Assembly: GCA_913042885.1 (NCBI GenBank)
Contig: CAJWLW010000194.1
Location: 1 to 9,008 of the forward strand
Direction of reading: 5' to 3'
Origin: an uncultured Lentisphaeria bacterium
GTDB lineage: Bacteria > Verrucomicrobiota > Lentisphaeria > JABSQK01 > CAJWLW01
DNA: 9,008 nucleotides
The notes beneath the pieces were generated by a model. The model had not been told where the DNA came from, searched no databases, and worked only from the letters and a program-made list of their open reading frames with translations. Shown one piece after another: positions 1-5,597 of this stretch. The first letter of the stretch is position 1; each line of letters starts with the position of its first letter. The position numbers and the translations under genes are program-made.

Positions 1-238
1 GTTCGGGCTTGAGAATTTTGACACAAATCTCCCGATCCAGGGTCAAATCCATGGCACGGTAGATCGTGGTCATGCCGACGTCGCAGAGAATTTCCTCGAG
101 CACGTAATTGCCGAACGGCAGTGGAATGATCAGATCCGTGTTGCATTCGGGGCAAGCAATTGTCGAAAATGCTTCCAGTTCAGTCACATCCAGCTTCTGC
201 CCGCAACCGAAGCAACCAATTTTAACTTGATACGCCAT
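1..238 (-). CDS. Zinc-ribbon Ser/Thr protein kinase (Hanks type), N-terminal part only
   Basis: Reading the minus strand from the ATG at 238 gives 79 residues, open to the window edge. Residues 9-32 hold two CxxC pairs (C9/C12 and C29/C32, the second as CPEC), a small zinc-ribbon layout. From about residue 43 the sequence follows kinase subdomains I and II: a strand leading into a glycine-loop equivalent (residues 51-62, ending IYRA) and then VKIL with K74 in the place of the ATP-anchoring lysine. The glycine loop is degenerate: of the usual GxGxxG only G55 is seen, with C52-D53-V54 in front. The family phosphorylates Ser/Thr on proteins in the cytoplasm or at the membrane; targets here are unknown. 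No Shine-Dalgarno is seen upstream of 238. The start lies 22 bp from the divergent nucleotidase start, so its promoter would sit inside that gene. The catalytic loop is outside the window, so activity cannot be judged. Confidence 0.8.
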   Translation of the reverse strand, partial: MAYQVKIGCFGCGQKLDVTELEAFSTIACPECNTDLIIPLPFGNYVLEEILCDVGMTTIYRAMDLTLDREICVKILKPE

Positions 239-260
239 AAGTCTGTACAATAGGATGGCC

Positions 261-1778
261 ATGAAATTTTGCAAAACTGCCCTTGACCTCTGGTGCTGGC
301 GGCCGATCTGCATTTTGGGTGTGATTGCGGTCCAAGCTCTGGCGGCGACACCTGTCGAGCTGACGATTCTGCAGACGACCGACATCCACGCGCACGTGAT
401 CGACTCTATATCCGATTCCAGGCAACCGGACTGGCTGAAGCTGGCGACAGTCATCCGTCGCGAGCGAGCTACGGCGGCAGCCTGTCTGCTGATCGACTGT
501 GGCGATACTATCCAGGGTACGCTGGCGGGTGTTTATACCAGGGGCGAGATCAGTGTGCGCATGTTGAATCATCTCGAATACGACGCCTGGGTGCCGGGCA
601 ATCACGAACTGGATTTCGGTACCCGACGACTGGCGGAGCTCATCGAGCAGATTCAGGTGCCGGTACTCAACGGGAATCTGACGCTGCATGGCAAACGGTT
701 GCGCGCCTGGCGCATGTACAACTGCGGCGGTGCCCGCGTAGCGGTGATCGGAATGAACAGCGGCTATCTGAAAAACTGGTTTCGCGAACCGCACACCGGC
801 GGCTTCGAGGTGACTACGGCAGCAGCGGCACTGGAAGATCTGATGCCGAAACTGACTTCTTTCGAACCGGATCTGATCGTGCTGGCTCTGCACCAGGGCC
901 TGCTGGCAAACGATCCGCGCGGCGTCAATGAAGTCAATGACCTGGCGGCACGTTTCCCGGAGATCGACATCATCCTGGGCGGTCACACGCATCGCGATGT
1001 GGCGGGGATGCGCAGCGGCCGCGCCTGGTACGCACAGGCCGGATTCGGCGCTAAGTACCTGGCGCGCATCGACGTACAGGTTGACACAGAGCAGCACCGC
1101 CCGCTGATGATCAAATCACGGTTGATCCCTTGTGCCGGAGAACCACGCGACCCCGCGGCACAACAGGCGGTGGCCGATCTGATCAGCCCTTTGACAGCGC
1201 TTGCGGAATCGCCAATCCGGCAATTGCCGGAGGCCGTGTCGTCTTACGGCCGCCCCGGTTCCGGCTGTGCCATGAGTGAACTTTACTGCCGTGCAATTGC
1301 GGAACGAACCGGTGCCCGCGTCGTATTTCAGGGGCGTCTGTCGAAAACGTCGTGGCCGGCGGACCAACCAGTTACCGAGCAGTTACTCTATGACGCCATT
1401 CCGTACGAGAACAAGATCGGCATTGCCATGCTGACAGCGGACGAGATCACGATGGTACTGACGGAGCAGTTGCGGAATCGCGAAAGTTATGTATTCAACG
1501 GAATCTGGGGTGTGAAGGCGCAAGTCAGTGATGATTGGCGGACAGTGCTTGAACTGCAGTGGGACACCCTGGCCAACGCCCGCGTACCGGTCGCCTTCCA
1601 CAGTTATGCAGCGGCCGGCGGCGGCGGCCGTTTCCCGAAGCTGCGGACGCTGCTGGCAACAGCGGCGGTGCAGTACCGGTCGACAGGGCTGATGACGCGC
1701 GACATCGTCCGCGATCATCTCCGGAATTCATCCGAACCGGTGGCGCCGACGGTTCATTGGGTTATGCGCGAACAGTGA
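261..1778 (+). CDS. Secreted 5'-nucleotidase / 2',3'-cyclic phosphodiesterase family metallophosphoesterase (UshA-like)
   Basis: This 505-residue protein has a signal peptide: a hydrophobic stretch ends in AxA (ALA) with cleavage likely after residue 28, so it should act outside the cytoplasm. The N-terminal calcineurin-type domain shows all metal-site motifs in order: TTDIHAH (D41, H43), CGDTIQG (D82), GNHELDFG (N114, H115), LHQG (H211) and GGHTH (H242, H244). From about residue 310 comes the 5'-nucleotidase C-terminal substrate domain. Where the family usually has GGDG(F/Y), this protein has four glycines (453-456); the aromatic six residues earlier is Y449. Family members hydrolyse nucleotides or UDP-sugars to release phosphate. 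The ATG at 261 is preferred over 255 because AGGA (252-255) is correctly spaced only for it; 255 would add two residues. It diverges from the kinase gene and is followed by 79 bp before pdxS. The exact substrate cannot be read from the sequence. Confidence 0.9.
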   Translation: MKFCKTALDLWCWRPICILGVIAVQALAATPVELTILQTTDIHAHVIDSISDSRQPDWLKLATVIRRERATAAACLLIDCGDTIQGTLAGVYTRGEISVRMLNHLEYDAWVPGNHELDFGTRRLAELIEQIQVPVLNGNLTLHGKRLRAWRMYNCGGARVAVIGMNSGYLKNWFREPHTGGFEVTTAAAALEDLMPKLTSFEPDLIVLALHQGLLANDPRGVNEVNDLAARFPEIDIILGGHTHRDVAGMRSGRAWYAQAGFGAKYLARIDVQVDTEQHRPLMIKSRLIPCAGEPRDPAAQQAVADLISPLTALAESPIRQLPEAVSSYGRPGSGCAMSELYCRAIAERTGARVVFQGRLSKTSWPADQPVTEQLLYDAIPYENKIGIAMLTADEITMVLTEQLRNRESYVFNGIWGVKAQVSDDWRTVLELQWDTLANARVPVAFHSYAAAGGGGRFPKLRTLLATAAVQYRSTGLMTRDIVRDHLRNSSEPVAPTVHWVMREQ

Positions 1779-1786
1779 CAATGCGG

Positions 1787-1834
1787 GGTTGATTTTTCAT
1801 GAAACGGACGCTAGTGTCTAAGTCTCAATCAACC
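1787..1834 (+). promoter_or_regulatory. Candidate pdxS promoter/leader with an 8-bp inverted repeat and a palindrome
   Basis: In the 79-bp gap before pdxS, TTGATT (1789-1794) and TAGTGT (1812-1817) are 17 bp apart, a weak sigma-70-like match (the -10 fits only 3 of 6). GGTTGATT (1787-1794) is a perfect inverted repeat of AATCAACC (1827-1834) with a 32-nt loop. TTTCATGAAA (1795-1804) is a perfect 10-bp palindrome lying in the promoter spacer. The long repeat has no following T-run, so it is not an ordinary terminator. An operator or leader structure for the PLP genes is possible, but it is inference. Confidence 0.3.
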
Positions 1835-1857
1835 ATTACTATCAGAGGGATATGGCA

Positions 1858-2739
1858 ATGACAGATGAGCAACACAAGCTCAACATCGGTCTGGCACAGA
1901 TGCTGTGCGGCGGGGTCATCATGGACGTGACCACCAAAGACGAGGCCTGCATCGCCGAGGACGCCGGAGCGTCTGCCGTGATGGCGCTGGAGCGCGTGCC
2001 CTCGGACATCCGCAAACAGGGCGGTATTGCGCGCATGAGTGATCCCGAGATGATCCTGGCGATCAAGGATGCTGTTTCGATTCCGGTGATGGCAAAGGTG
2101 CGCATCGGGCATTTCGTCGAGGCTCAGATTCTACAGGAGCTCGACATCGATTTCATCGACGAAAGCGAGGTGTTGTCACCGGCGGACGAAACCCATCACA
2201 TCGACAAATGGCAGTTCAAGTCGCCGTTCGTCTGCGGCGCCACCAACCTGGGCGAGGCGCTGCGCCGGATTGGTGAAGGCGCCTCGATGATCCGCACGAA
2301 AGGCGAGGCAGGCACGGGGAACATTATCGAGGGTGTTCGACATTTGCGGACGATTCTTCGCGAGATGAAGCTCCTGGCTCAACTCGACGAAGGAGACCTT
2401 TTCGCGGAGGCCAAACGGTTTCAGGCCCCGTTGCACGTTATCCAGGAAGTTGCGAAAACGGGTAAGCTGCCGGTGCCCAACTTTTCTGCGGGCGGCGTCG
2501 CGACGCCGGCAGACGCGGCGATGCTGATGCAGCTCGGTGCGGAAGCTGTGTTCGTCGGTTCCGGCATCTTCCGGTCGTCGGACCCGCAAGGGTTTGCGGG
2601 TGCGATCGTGCAGGCGGTGACGCATTTCCGCGATCCCGGGAAGCTTGTGGAAGTGTCGCGCAACCTCGGCACCCCGATGCCGAGCATCGGCGCGGGACAA
2701 CTGAGCGAAGAAGACAAGTTCGAGCATCGCGGCTGGTAG
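1858..2739 (+). CDS. pdxS: Pyridoxal 5'-phosphate synthase, lyase subunit PdxS
   Basis: PdxS is the (beta/alpha)8-barrel subunit of the DXP-independent vitamin B6 pathway. It condenses ribose 5-phosphate, glyceraldehyde 3-phosphate and PdxT-delivered ammonia into pyridoxal 5'-phosphate, working as a 12-mer decorated with PdxT. The 293-residue sequence matches the family along its whole length. VIMDV gives the catalytic Asp (D23), MAKVRIGHF holds the Schiff-base lysine (K80), and [10 protein letters not shown] holds the second active-site lysine (K148). [10 protein letters not shown] and the glycine-rich phosphate-binding FVGSGIF near the C-terminus are also present. AGAGGGA at 1844-1850 is well spaced for the ATG at 1858 and too close for the one at 1852, so 1858 was chosen; 1852 would add Met-Ala. 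pdxT follows after 31 nt on the same strand, the usual arrangement. No missing residue or frameshift is seen. Confidence 0.97.
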   Translation: MTDEQHKLNIGLAQMLCGGVIMDVTTKDEACIAEDAGASAVMALERVPSDIRKQGGIARMSDPEMILAIKDAVSIPVMAKVRIGHFVEAQILQELDIDFIDESEVLSPADETHHIDKWQFKSPFVCGATNLGEALRRIGEGASMIRTKGEAGTGNIIEGVRHLRTILREMKLLAQLDEGDLFAEAKRFQAPLHVIQEVAKTGKLPVPNFSAGGVATPADAAMLMQLGAEAVFVGSGIFRSSDPQGFAGAIVQAVTHFRDPGKLVEVSRNLGTPMPSIGAGQLSEEDKFEHRGW

Positions 2740-2755
2740 TTGTGAGAACGCTGCA

Positions 2756-2770
2756 TTGCGGGGATCGCAA
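2756..2770 (+). promoter_or_regulatory. Small hairpin presenting the pdxT ribosome-binding site
   Basis: TTGCG (2756-2760) and CGCAA (2766-2770) form a perfect 5-bp stem with the loop GGGAT, directly touching the pdxT ATG at 2771. The Shine-Dalgarno GGGGA (2760-2764) is mostly in the loop. The SD spacing of 6 nt supports 2771 as the start, rather than the in-frame TTG at 2756, which lies in the stem. The hairpin could tune PdxT output relative to PdxS; with so short a stem, this is only a suggestion. Confidence 0.35.
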
Positions 2771-3346
2771 ATGAAGATTGGGATACTCGGCTTGCAAGGT
2801 TGTTGCGTCCCGCACGGACGCAAGTTCGCAACGCTTGACGTCGACTGCTGCCGCGTCGTTTCCCCCGAGGACCTCACCGGCATCGACGGACTGGTGATGC
2901 CGGGCGGCGAGAGCTCGACGATGTTGAAAGCCGCAACACCCGGGCTGTGGTCTGCAGTCAGTGATTTTGCTGAAACCCGTCCGATCTGGGGTGTGTGCGC
3001 AGGCTGCATCCTGCTGGCGCGTCACGTCGACAATCCTTCGCAGGAATCACTCGGCTTGATGCCGATCGACGTGCGGCGCAATGCCTATGGTTCGCAGAAC
3101 GACAGTTTCATCGACGATCTGGAATTGAATTTGACGGAGGTCGTCCACATCGAAGCAATCTTCATCCGGGCACCGCAGATCCTTCAAGTGGACGACGACG
3201 TCAACGTACTGGGTAAACACGGCGGGCACCCCGTGATGGTCGAGAGCCGCCACCACCTGGCAACGACATTCCATCCGGAGTTACACGAGAGCATGGCTGT
3301 GCATGAGTATTTCATAGGGAAAGTCATGCGCCACTCGGATGGGTGA
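2771..3346 (+). CDS. pdxT: Pyridoxal 5'-phosphate synthase, glutaminase subunit PdxT
   Basis: PdxT is a class I (triad) glutamine amidotransferase. It hydrolyses glutamine and channels ammonia to PdxS. The 191 residues match the family: GILGLQG at the N-terminus, PGGESSTM (residues 44-51), the nucleophile elbow GVCAG with C76, FIRAP, and FHPEL carrying the triad H168 and E170. Length is typical (about 190-200). The start at ATG 2771 is set by the GGGGA Shine-Dalgarno 6 nt upstream and by the usual MKIGILGLQG opening. It lies 31 nt downstream of pdxS and is almost certainly co-transcribed. The protein is unusually rich in cysteine: C11-C12 and C26-C27 pairs, and C79 three residues after the nucleophile, where leucine or another hydrophobic residue is usual. 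No triad residue is missing, so it should be active. Confidence 0.96.
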   Translation: MKIGILGLQGCCVPHGRKFATLDVDCCRVVSPEDLTGIDGLVMPGGESSTMLKAATPGLWSAVSDFAETRPIWGVCAGCILLARHVDNPSQESLGLMPIDVRRNAYGSQNDSFIDDLELNLTEVVHIEAIFIRAPQILQVDDDVNVLGKHGGHPVMVESRHHLATTFHPELHESMAVHEYFIGKVMRHSDG

Positions 3347-3378
3347 CTGTCTGGGGTTGAGACGTTTGAATTGACGTC

Positions 3379-3407
3379 TTGCGGACAAAACAACGGCGCT
3401 GTATACT
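3379..3407 (+). promoter_or_regulatory. Promoter for tRNA-Lys
   Basis: TTGCGG (3379-3384) and TATACT (3402-3407) are separated by 17 bp. The -10 box matches the sigma-70 consensus at 5 of 6 positions. Transcription would start near 3414, leaving a leader of about 30 nt before the tRNA at 3445. Just upstream, AGACGT (3360-3365) and ACGTCT (3374-3379) form a perfect 6-bp inverted repeat touching the -35 box. It lacks a T-run, so it may be an operator or chance rather than a pdxT terminator. Confidence 0.6.
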
Positions 3408-3444
3408 ACGGACTCCCTTGCAACCCAATGTTTTTGTTGTTACC

Positions 3445-3520
3445 GGGACGGTAGCTCAGTCGGTAGAGCATCTGCCTTTTAAGCAGGGGGTCCCGGGTTC
3501 AAGCCCCGGCCGTCCCACCA
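3445..3520 (+). tRNA. tRNA-Lys (anticodon TTT)
   Basis: The 76-nt sequence folds as a complete cloverleaf with an encoded CCA. The acceptor arms GGGACGG and CCGTCCC pair fully. The D arm is GCTC/GAGC with an 8-nt loop, the anticodon stem is TCTGC/GCAGG (one T-G pair) and the anticodon loop is CTTTTAA. The anticodon TTT sits at 3478-3480 and reads AAA/AAG lysine codons. The variable loop is 5 nt, and the T arm is CCGGG/CCCGG with the canonical TTCAAGC loop. No terminator follows; the next gene begins 19 nt after the CCA. Confidence 0.98.
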
Positions 3521-3539
3521 TATATTTTCCCCGCGTATC

Positions 3540-4340
3540 ATGCAGCCAACGACCAACGGCATCGTCACTCTGACGACCGACTTCGGCGTTCAGGATCTTT
3601 TCGTGGGTGTGGTGAAGGGGGTAATCCTCGGCATCAATCGCGTTGCGACGCTGGTCGATATCACGCATGGGATTCCGCCGCAGGACATCCCGACCGCAGC
3701 CCTGGTTGTCGATGCTGCATCCCGTTGTTTCCCACCGGGCACGGTGCACGTCGTCGTGGTCGATCCCGGCGTCGGCAGTGAACGGCGGAATATTGCCCTC
3801 GCCTGCCGTGGTCAATATTTCGTGGCGCCGGACAACGGTGTACTGACGGCAGTACACGCGGACAACCCGGGCGTTGCGGTCTCATTGGAAGAGACCGTTT
3901 TTTTTCGCAACCCGGCAAGTGCGACATTTCATGGCCGCGACATTTTCGCACCGGTGGCGGCGTATCTCAGCCGGGGCACGCCGCTGACATCTTTAGGTCC
4001 AACGGTTACGGGTCTTGTCTGTGCCGATCTGCCGCAGCCGACGGTATCGTCGACGGCAATTGACGGGCAGGTGCTGATGGTGGATCACTTCGGCAACCTG
4101 ATCACGAACATCTGCAGCGCTGCATTGGAAGCACTTGGCGCCAATGTCCAGATCGCTATCGGGAGCGAGCGGATCGCGGGCATTCAACCGAGCTATGCAC
4201 AGGCACCGCCGCAGACGCTGTTGGCGGCGATCAACAGTTTCGAGGTGTTGGAGATCGCCGTGAACCAAGGTAACGCCGCCGAGCAATTGCAGGCAGGGGC
4301 AGGCACACCGGTACGGGTCAATATTTCTGCGGGTGGGTGA
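3540..4340 (+). CDS. SAM hydroxide adenosyltransferase (DUF62 / SAM_adeno_trans family)
   Basis: The family, related to the SAM-dependent fluorinase and chlorinase, uses water or hydroxide to split S-adenosylmethionine into adenosine and methionine in the cytoplasm. The 266 residues show its full signature: ITLTTDFG-type opening (TLTTDFG, residues 10-16), VDITHGIPPQDI (39-50), GTVHVVVVDPGVGS, APDNGVLT and FHGRDIFAP. The water-activating Asp-Arg-His triad maps to D75, R82 and H131, with the same D-to-R spacing as characterised members. The halogenases carry a different pocket, so the hydrolase assignment is favoured. The ATG at 3540 fits the family N-terminus but has no visible Shine-Dalgarno, and it lies only 19 nt after tRNA-Lys, so the two are probably co-transcribed. 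The coding sequence contains a terminator-like hairpin with a T8 run at residues 113-122. Its physiological role is poorly understood in general. Confidence 0.93.
   Translation: MQPTTNGIVTLTTDFGVQDLFVGVVKGVILGINRVATLVDITHGIPPQDIPTAALVVDAASRCFPPGTVHVVVVDPGVGSERRNIALACRGQYFVAPDNGVLTAVHADNPGVAVSLEETVFFRNPASATFHGRDIFAPVAAYLSRGTPLTSLGPTVTGLVCADLPQPTVSSTAIDGQVLMVDHFGNLITNICSAALEALGANVQIAIGSERIAGIQPSYAQAPPQTLLAAINSFEVLEIAVNQGNAAEQLQAGAGTPVRVNISAGG
3877..3905 (+). terminator. Intragenic intrinsic-terminator-like hairpin with T8 tract
   Basis: CGGTCTC (3877-3883) and GAGACCG (3891-3897) pair perfectly over 7 bp around the loop ATTGGAA. The stem is followed directly by eight T (3898-3905). This is the only clean Rho-independent terminator shape I found in the window, and it lies inside the DUF62 gene, in the direction of transcription, about 460 nt after the inferred tRNA-Lys transcription start. 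Translating ribosomes would normally suppress it; weak translation would let it act. It encodes A-V-S-L-E-E-T-V-F-F, so the bases are also constrained by coding. Confidence 0.6.
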
Positions 4341-4352
4341 ATATTGGAGATC

Positions 4353-4505
4353 ATGCGACATGCGGAAACGCTCAGCCGCAAGGCGAGCGGTGTTGAATTC
4401 GACGCCGACAGGCCGCTGGCGAGGGGAGCGTTGCAGAGGCGTGAGGCAGGCAGGATCGATGCGGAAAGTGTATATTTCGGCTGGCAAACGGGAGTAACGC
4501 CATGA
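4353..4505 (+). CDS. Possible small ORF, 50 codons, overlapping the pssA start
   Basis: An ATG at 4353 opens 50 codons that end at TGA 4503-4505, sharing ATGA with the pssA start at 4502. That overlap is typical of translational coupling and gives the otherwise empty 161-bp gap a continuous frame. The peptide starts MRHAETLSRK, is rich in Arg, Ala and Glu, ends YFGWQTGVTP, and has no membrane segment or known motif that I recognise. GGAG at 4346-4349 is only 3 nt from the ATG, closer than usual, so initiation there is doubtful. Against it, high-GC sequence often keeps short frames open by chance. Treat it as a candidate for a leader peptide or small protein. Confidence 0.3.
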   Translation: MRHAETLSRKASGVEFDADRPLARGALQRREAGRIDAESVYFGWQTGVTP

Positions 4506-5374
4506 GAACAGGACTTCTGGCAATCCGCGCTTGGTACAAGTACATCCCAACAGCTCTGACTCTGGGCAATTCGCTGTGCGGCTTCACCGCGATTCTTTGC
4601 TGTCTGCAGATCTATGCGCCGACCCAGGGGGAGGAAGTCCGGCAGCTCCTGGGGTTCCTGCATATGCGCGAACCCGAACCCGGCGACGAAGTACGGCAGT
4701 TGCTGGCAGTGAGCGCATGGTTGATTGTCGGCGCAATGATTTTCGACATGCTCGACGGATGGACGGCTCGCTTGCTCAACGCACACTCCCCTTACGGTGT
4801 GCAGATGGATTCGCTGTCGGACATGGTGACCTTCGGCGTAGCGCCGGCGGTAATGATTTCTGTGATGGCACACACCAACAAGCTGAACGTCGTCCCCTAC
4901 TTCTGGATTTGGCTGTTGTGCGCAATCTACCTCGCCTGCGCGGCGCTGCGTCTGGCGTTGTACAATGTCAAAGCCGCGGGAGAAGAAAAAACGGAAGACT
5001 TTCAGGGACTGCCATCACCGGGCGCAGCGGCGGCGGTTGCGAGTCTGGTTTTGCTGTACAGCGATCCGCAGACCGAACCGATCATCATGGTGTCGAAAAT
5101 CCTGCCGTTCTACACCGGCGTCCTGGGGGTCCTCATGGTGTCGACGGTGCCGTACATGCATTTCGGCCGGTGGCTGGGCAGTAAGCAGAAAAATAAAGTC
5201 AAGATTCTCGTTCTGATCATATTCTTTATCCTGTTCAACTGGAACTCTCGGCTGGTCGCGGCCGTAGCGATTAATATCTACGTGGTCTCCGGTCCGCTGC
5301 GAGCGGTTTTCGGCTGGCTACGCCGAGCATTCTTCACCAGGAAACCCGCCGCTGAGCAGACGGGCGACGGCTGA
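4502..5374 (+). CDS. pssA: CDP-diacylglycerol-serine O-phosphatidyltransferase (PssA)
   Basis: This integral membrane enzyme makes phosphatidylserine, the precursor of phosphatidylethanolamine, from CDP-diacylglycerol and serine. The 290 residues carry the CDP-alcohol phosphatidyltransferase signature exactly as D-x2-D-G-x2-A-R-x8-G-x3-D-x3-D at residues 82-107, starting DMLDGWTAR. The opening helix reads IPTALTLGNSLCG, and LPSPGAAAAV after the signature favours serine as acceptor over glycerol phosphate. About six to eight hydrophobic segments are visible, followed by a basic C-terminal tail. GGGAG (4490-4494), 7 nt before the ATG, fixes the start at 4502. Between the first helix and the catalytic helix it has an extra polar segment with a near-duplicate GEEVRQLL/GDEVRQLL pair (residues 43-50 and 61-68), unusual for the family. 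No PS decarboxylase gene is in view. A related phosphatidyltransferase of other specificity is possible but less likely. Confidence 0.9.
   Translation: MRTGLLAIRAWYKYIPTALTLGNSLCGFTAILCCLQIYAPTQGEEVRQLLGFLHMREPEPGDEVRQLLAVSAWLIVGAMIFDMLDGWTARLLNAHSPYGVQMDSLSDMVTFGVAPAVMISVMAHTNKLNVVPYFWIWLLCAIYLACAALRLALYNVKAAGEEKTEDFQGLPSPGAAAAVASLVLLYSDPQTEPIIMVSKILPFYTGVLGVLMVSTVPYMHFGRWLGSKQKNKVKILVLIIFFILFNWNSRLVAAVAINIYVVSGPLRAVFGWLRRAFFTRKPAAEQTGDG
4628..4705 (+). repeat. Imperfect 24-bp direct repeat within pssA
   Basis: The 24-bp units at 4628-4651 and 4682-4705 are identical at 19 positions and lie 54 bp (18 codons) apart. They encode GEEVRQLL and GDEVRQLL. Most differences are at third codon positions, which points to an old in-frame duplication kept under protein selection. 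Confidence 0.6.
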
Positions 5375-5498
5375 CCGAAGGCCGTAGAGATTTATGTGGC
5401 CAATGATCGGCAGGCCCAGCTCCAGTTGGAAGCGATTCATTTCAAGCTGGTGTGTTCCCTTGGTATGTGTATAAGAAGTTGGATATCAGGCTGATTTT

Positions 5499-5530
5499 TT
5501 CTCAAATTACATTATTTCTGAGAATTTTTT
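5499..5530 (+). terminator. Weak candidate terminator downstream of pssA
   Basis: In the AT-rich gap between pssA and the transporter gene, TTCTCA (5499-5504) and TGAGAA (5519-5524) pair over 6 bp across a 14-nt loop and are followed by six T (5525-5530). Only two G-C pairs support the stem, so it would be inefficient. The gap (5375-5597) also holds ACGGC/GCCGT (5367-5371, 5381-5385) at the pssA end, without a T-run. A weak promoter-like pair TTGGAT (5479-5484) and TCAAAT (5502-5507), with a 17-bp spacer, could serve the transporter gene. I see no further gene in this gap. Confidence 0.3.
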
Positions 5531-5597
5531 GGCGTAGGGCTACAAGAAAAATCAAAGCAATGATACTGTCCCACTCACATTAAATGAGGTGATGGCG

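Noticed and set aside
293..931. 212-codon plus-strand frame overlapping the nucleotidase
   Set aside because: It is an out-of-frame shadow: the overlapping frame carries all the metallophosphoesterase motifs in order, and this one has none.
222..1097. 291-codon minus-strand frame antisense to the nucleotidase
   Set aside because: It has no recognisable motif, is low-complexity Arg/His/Gln-rich as high-GC antisense frames are, and overlaps the start of the better-supported kinase gene.
3360..3379. AGACGT/ACGTCT inverted repeat as a terminator for pdxT
   Set aside because: The stem is only 6 bp and is followed by GCGGACAAAA rather than a T-run; it is noted only beside the tRNA promoter.
5385..5495. 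Short open stretch after pssA reading about EIYVANDRQAQLQLEAIHF, as a gene remnant
   Set aside because: It has no start codon with a ribosome-binding site and no recognisable family; chance opening cannot be excluded.
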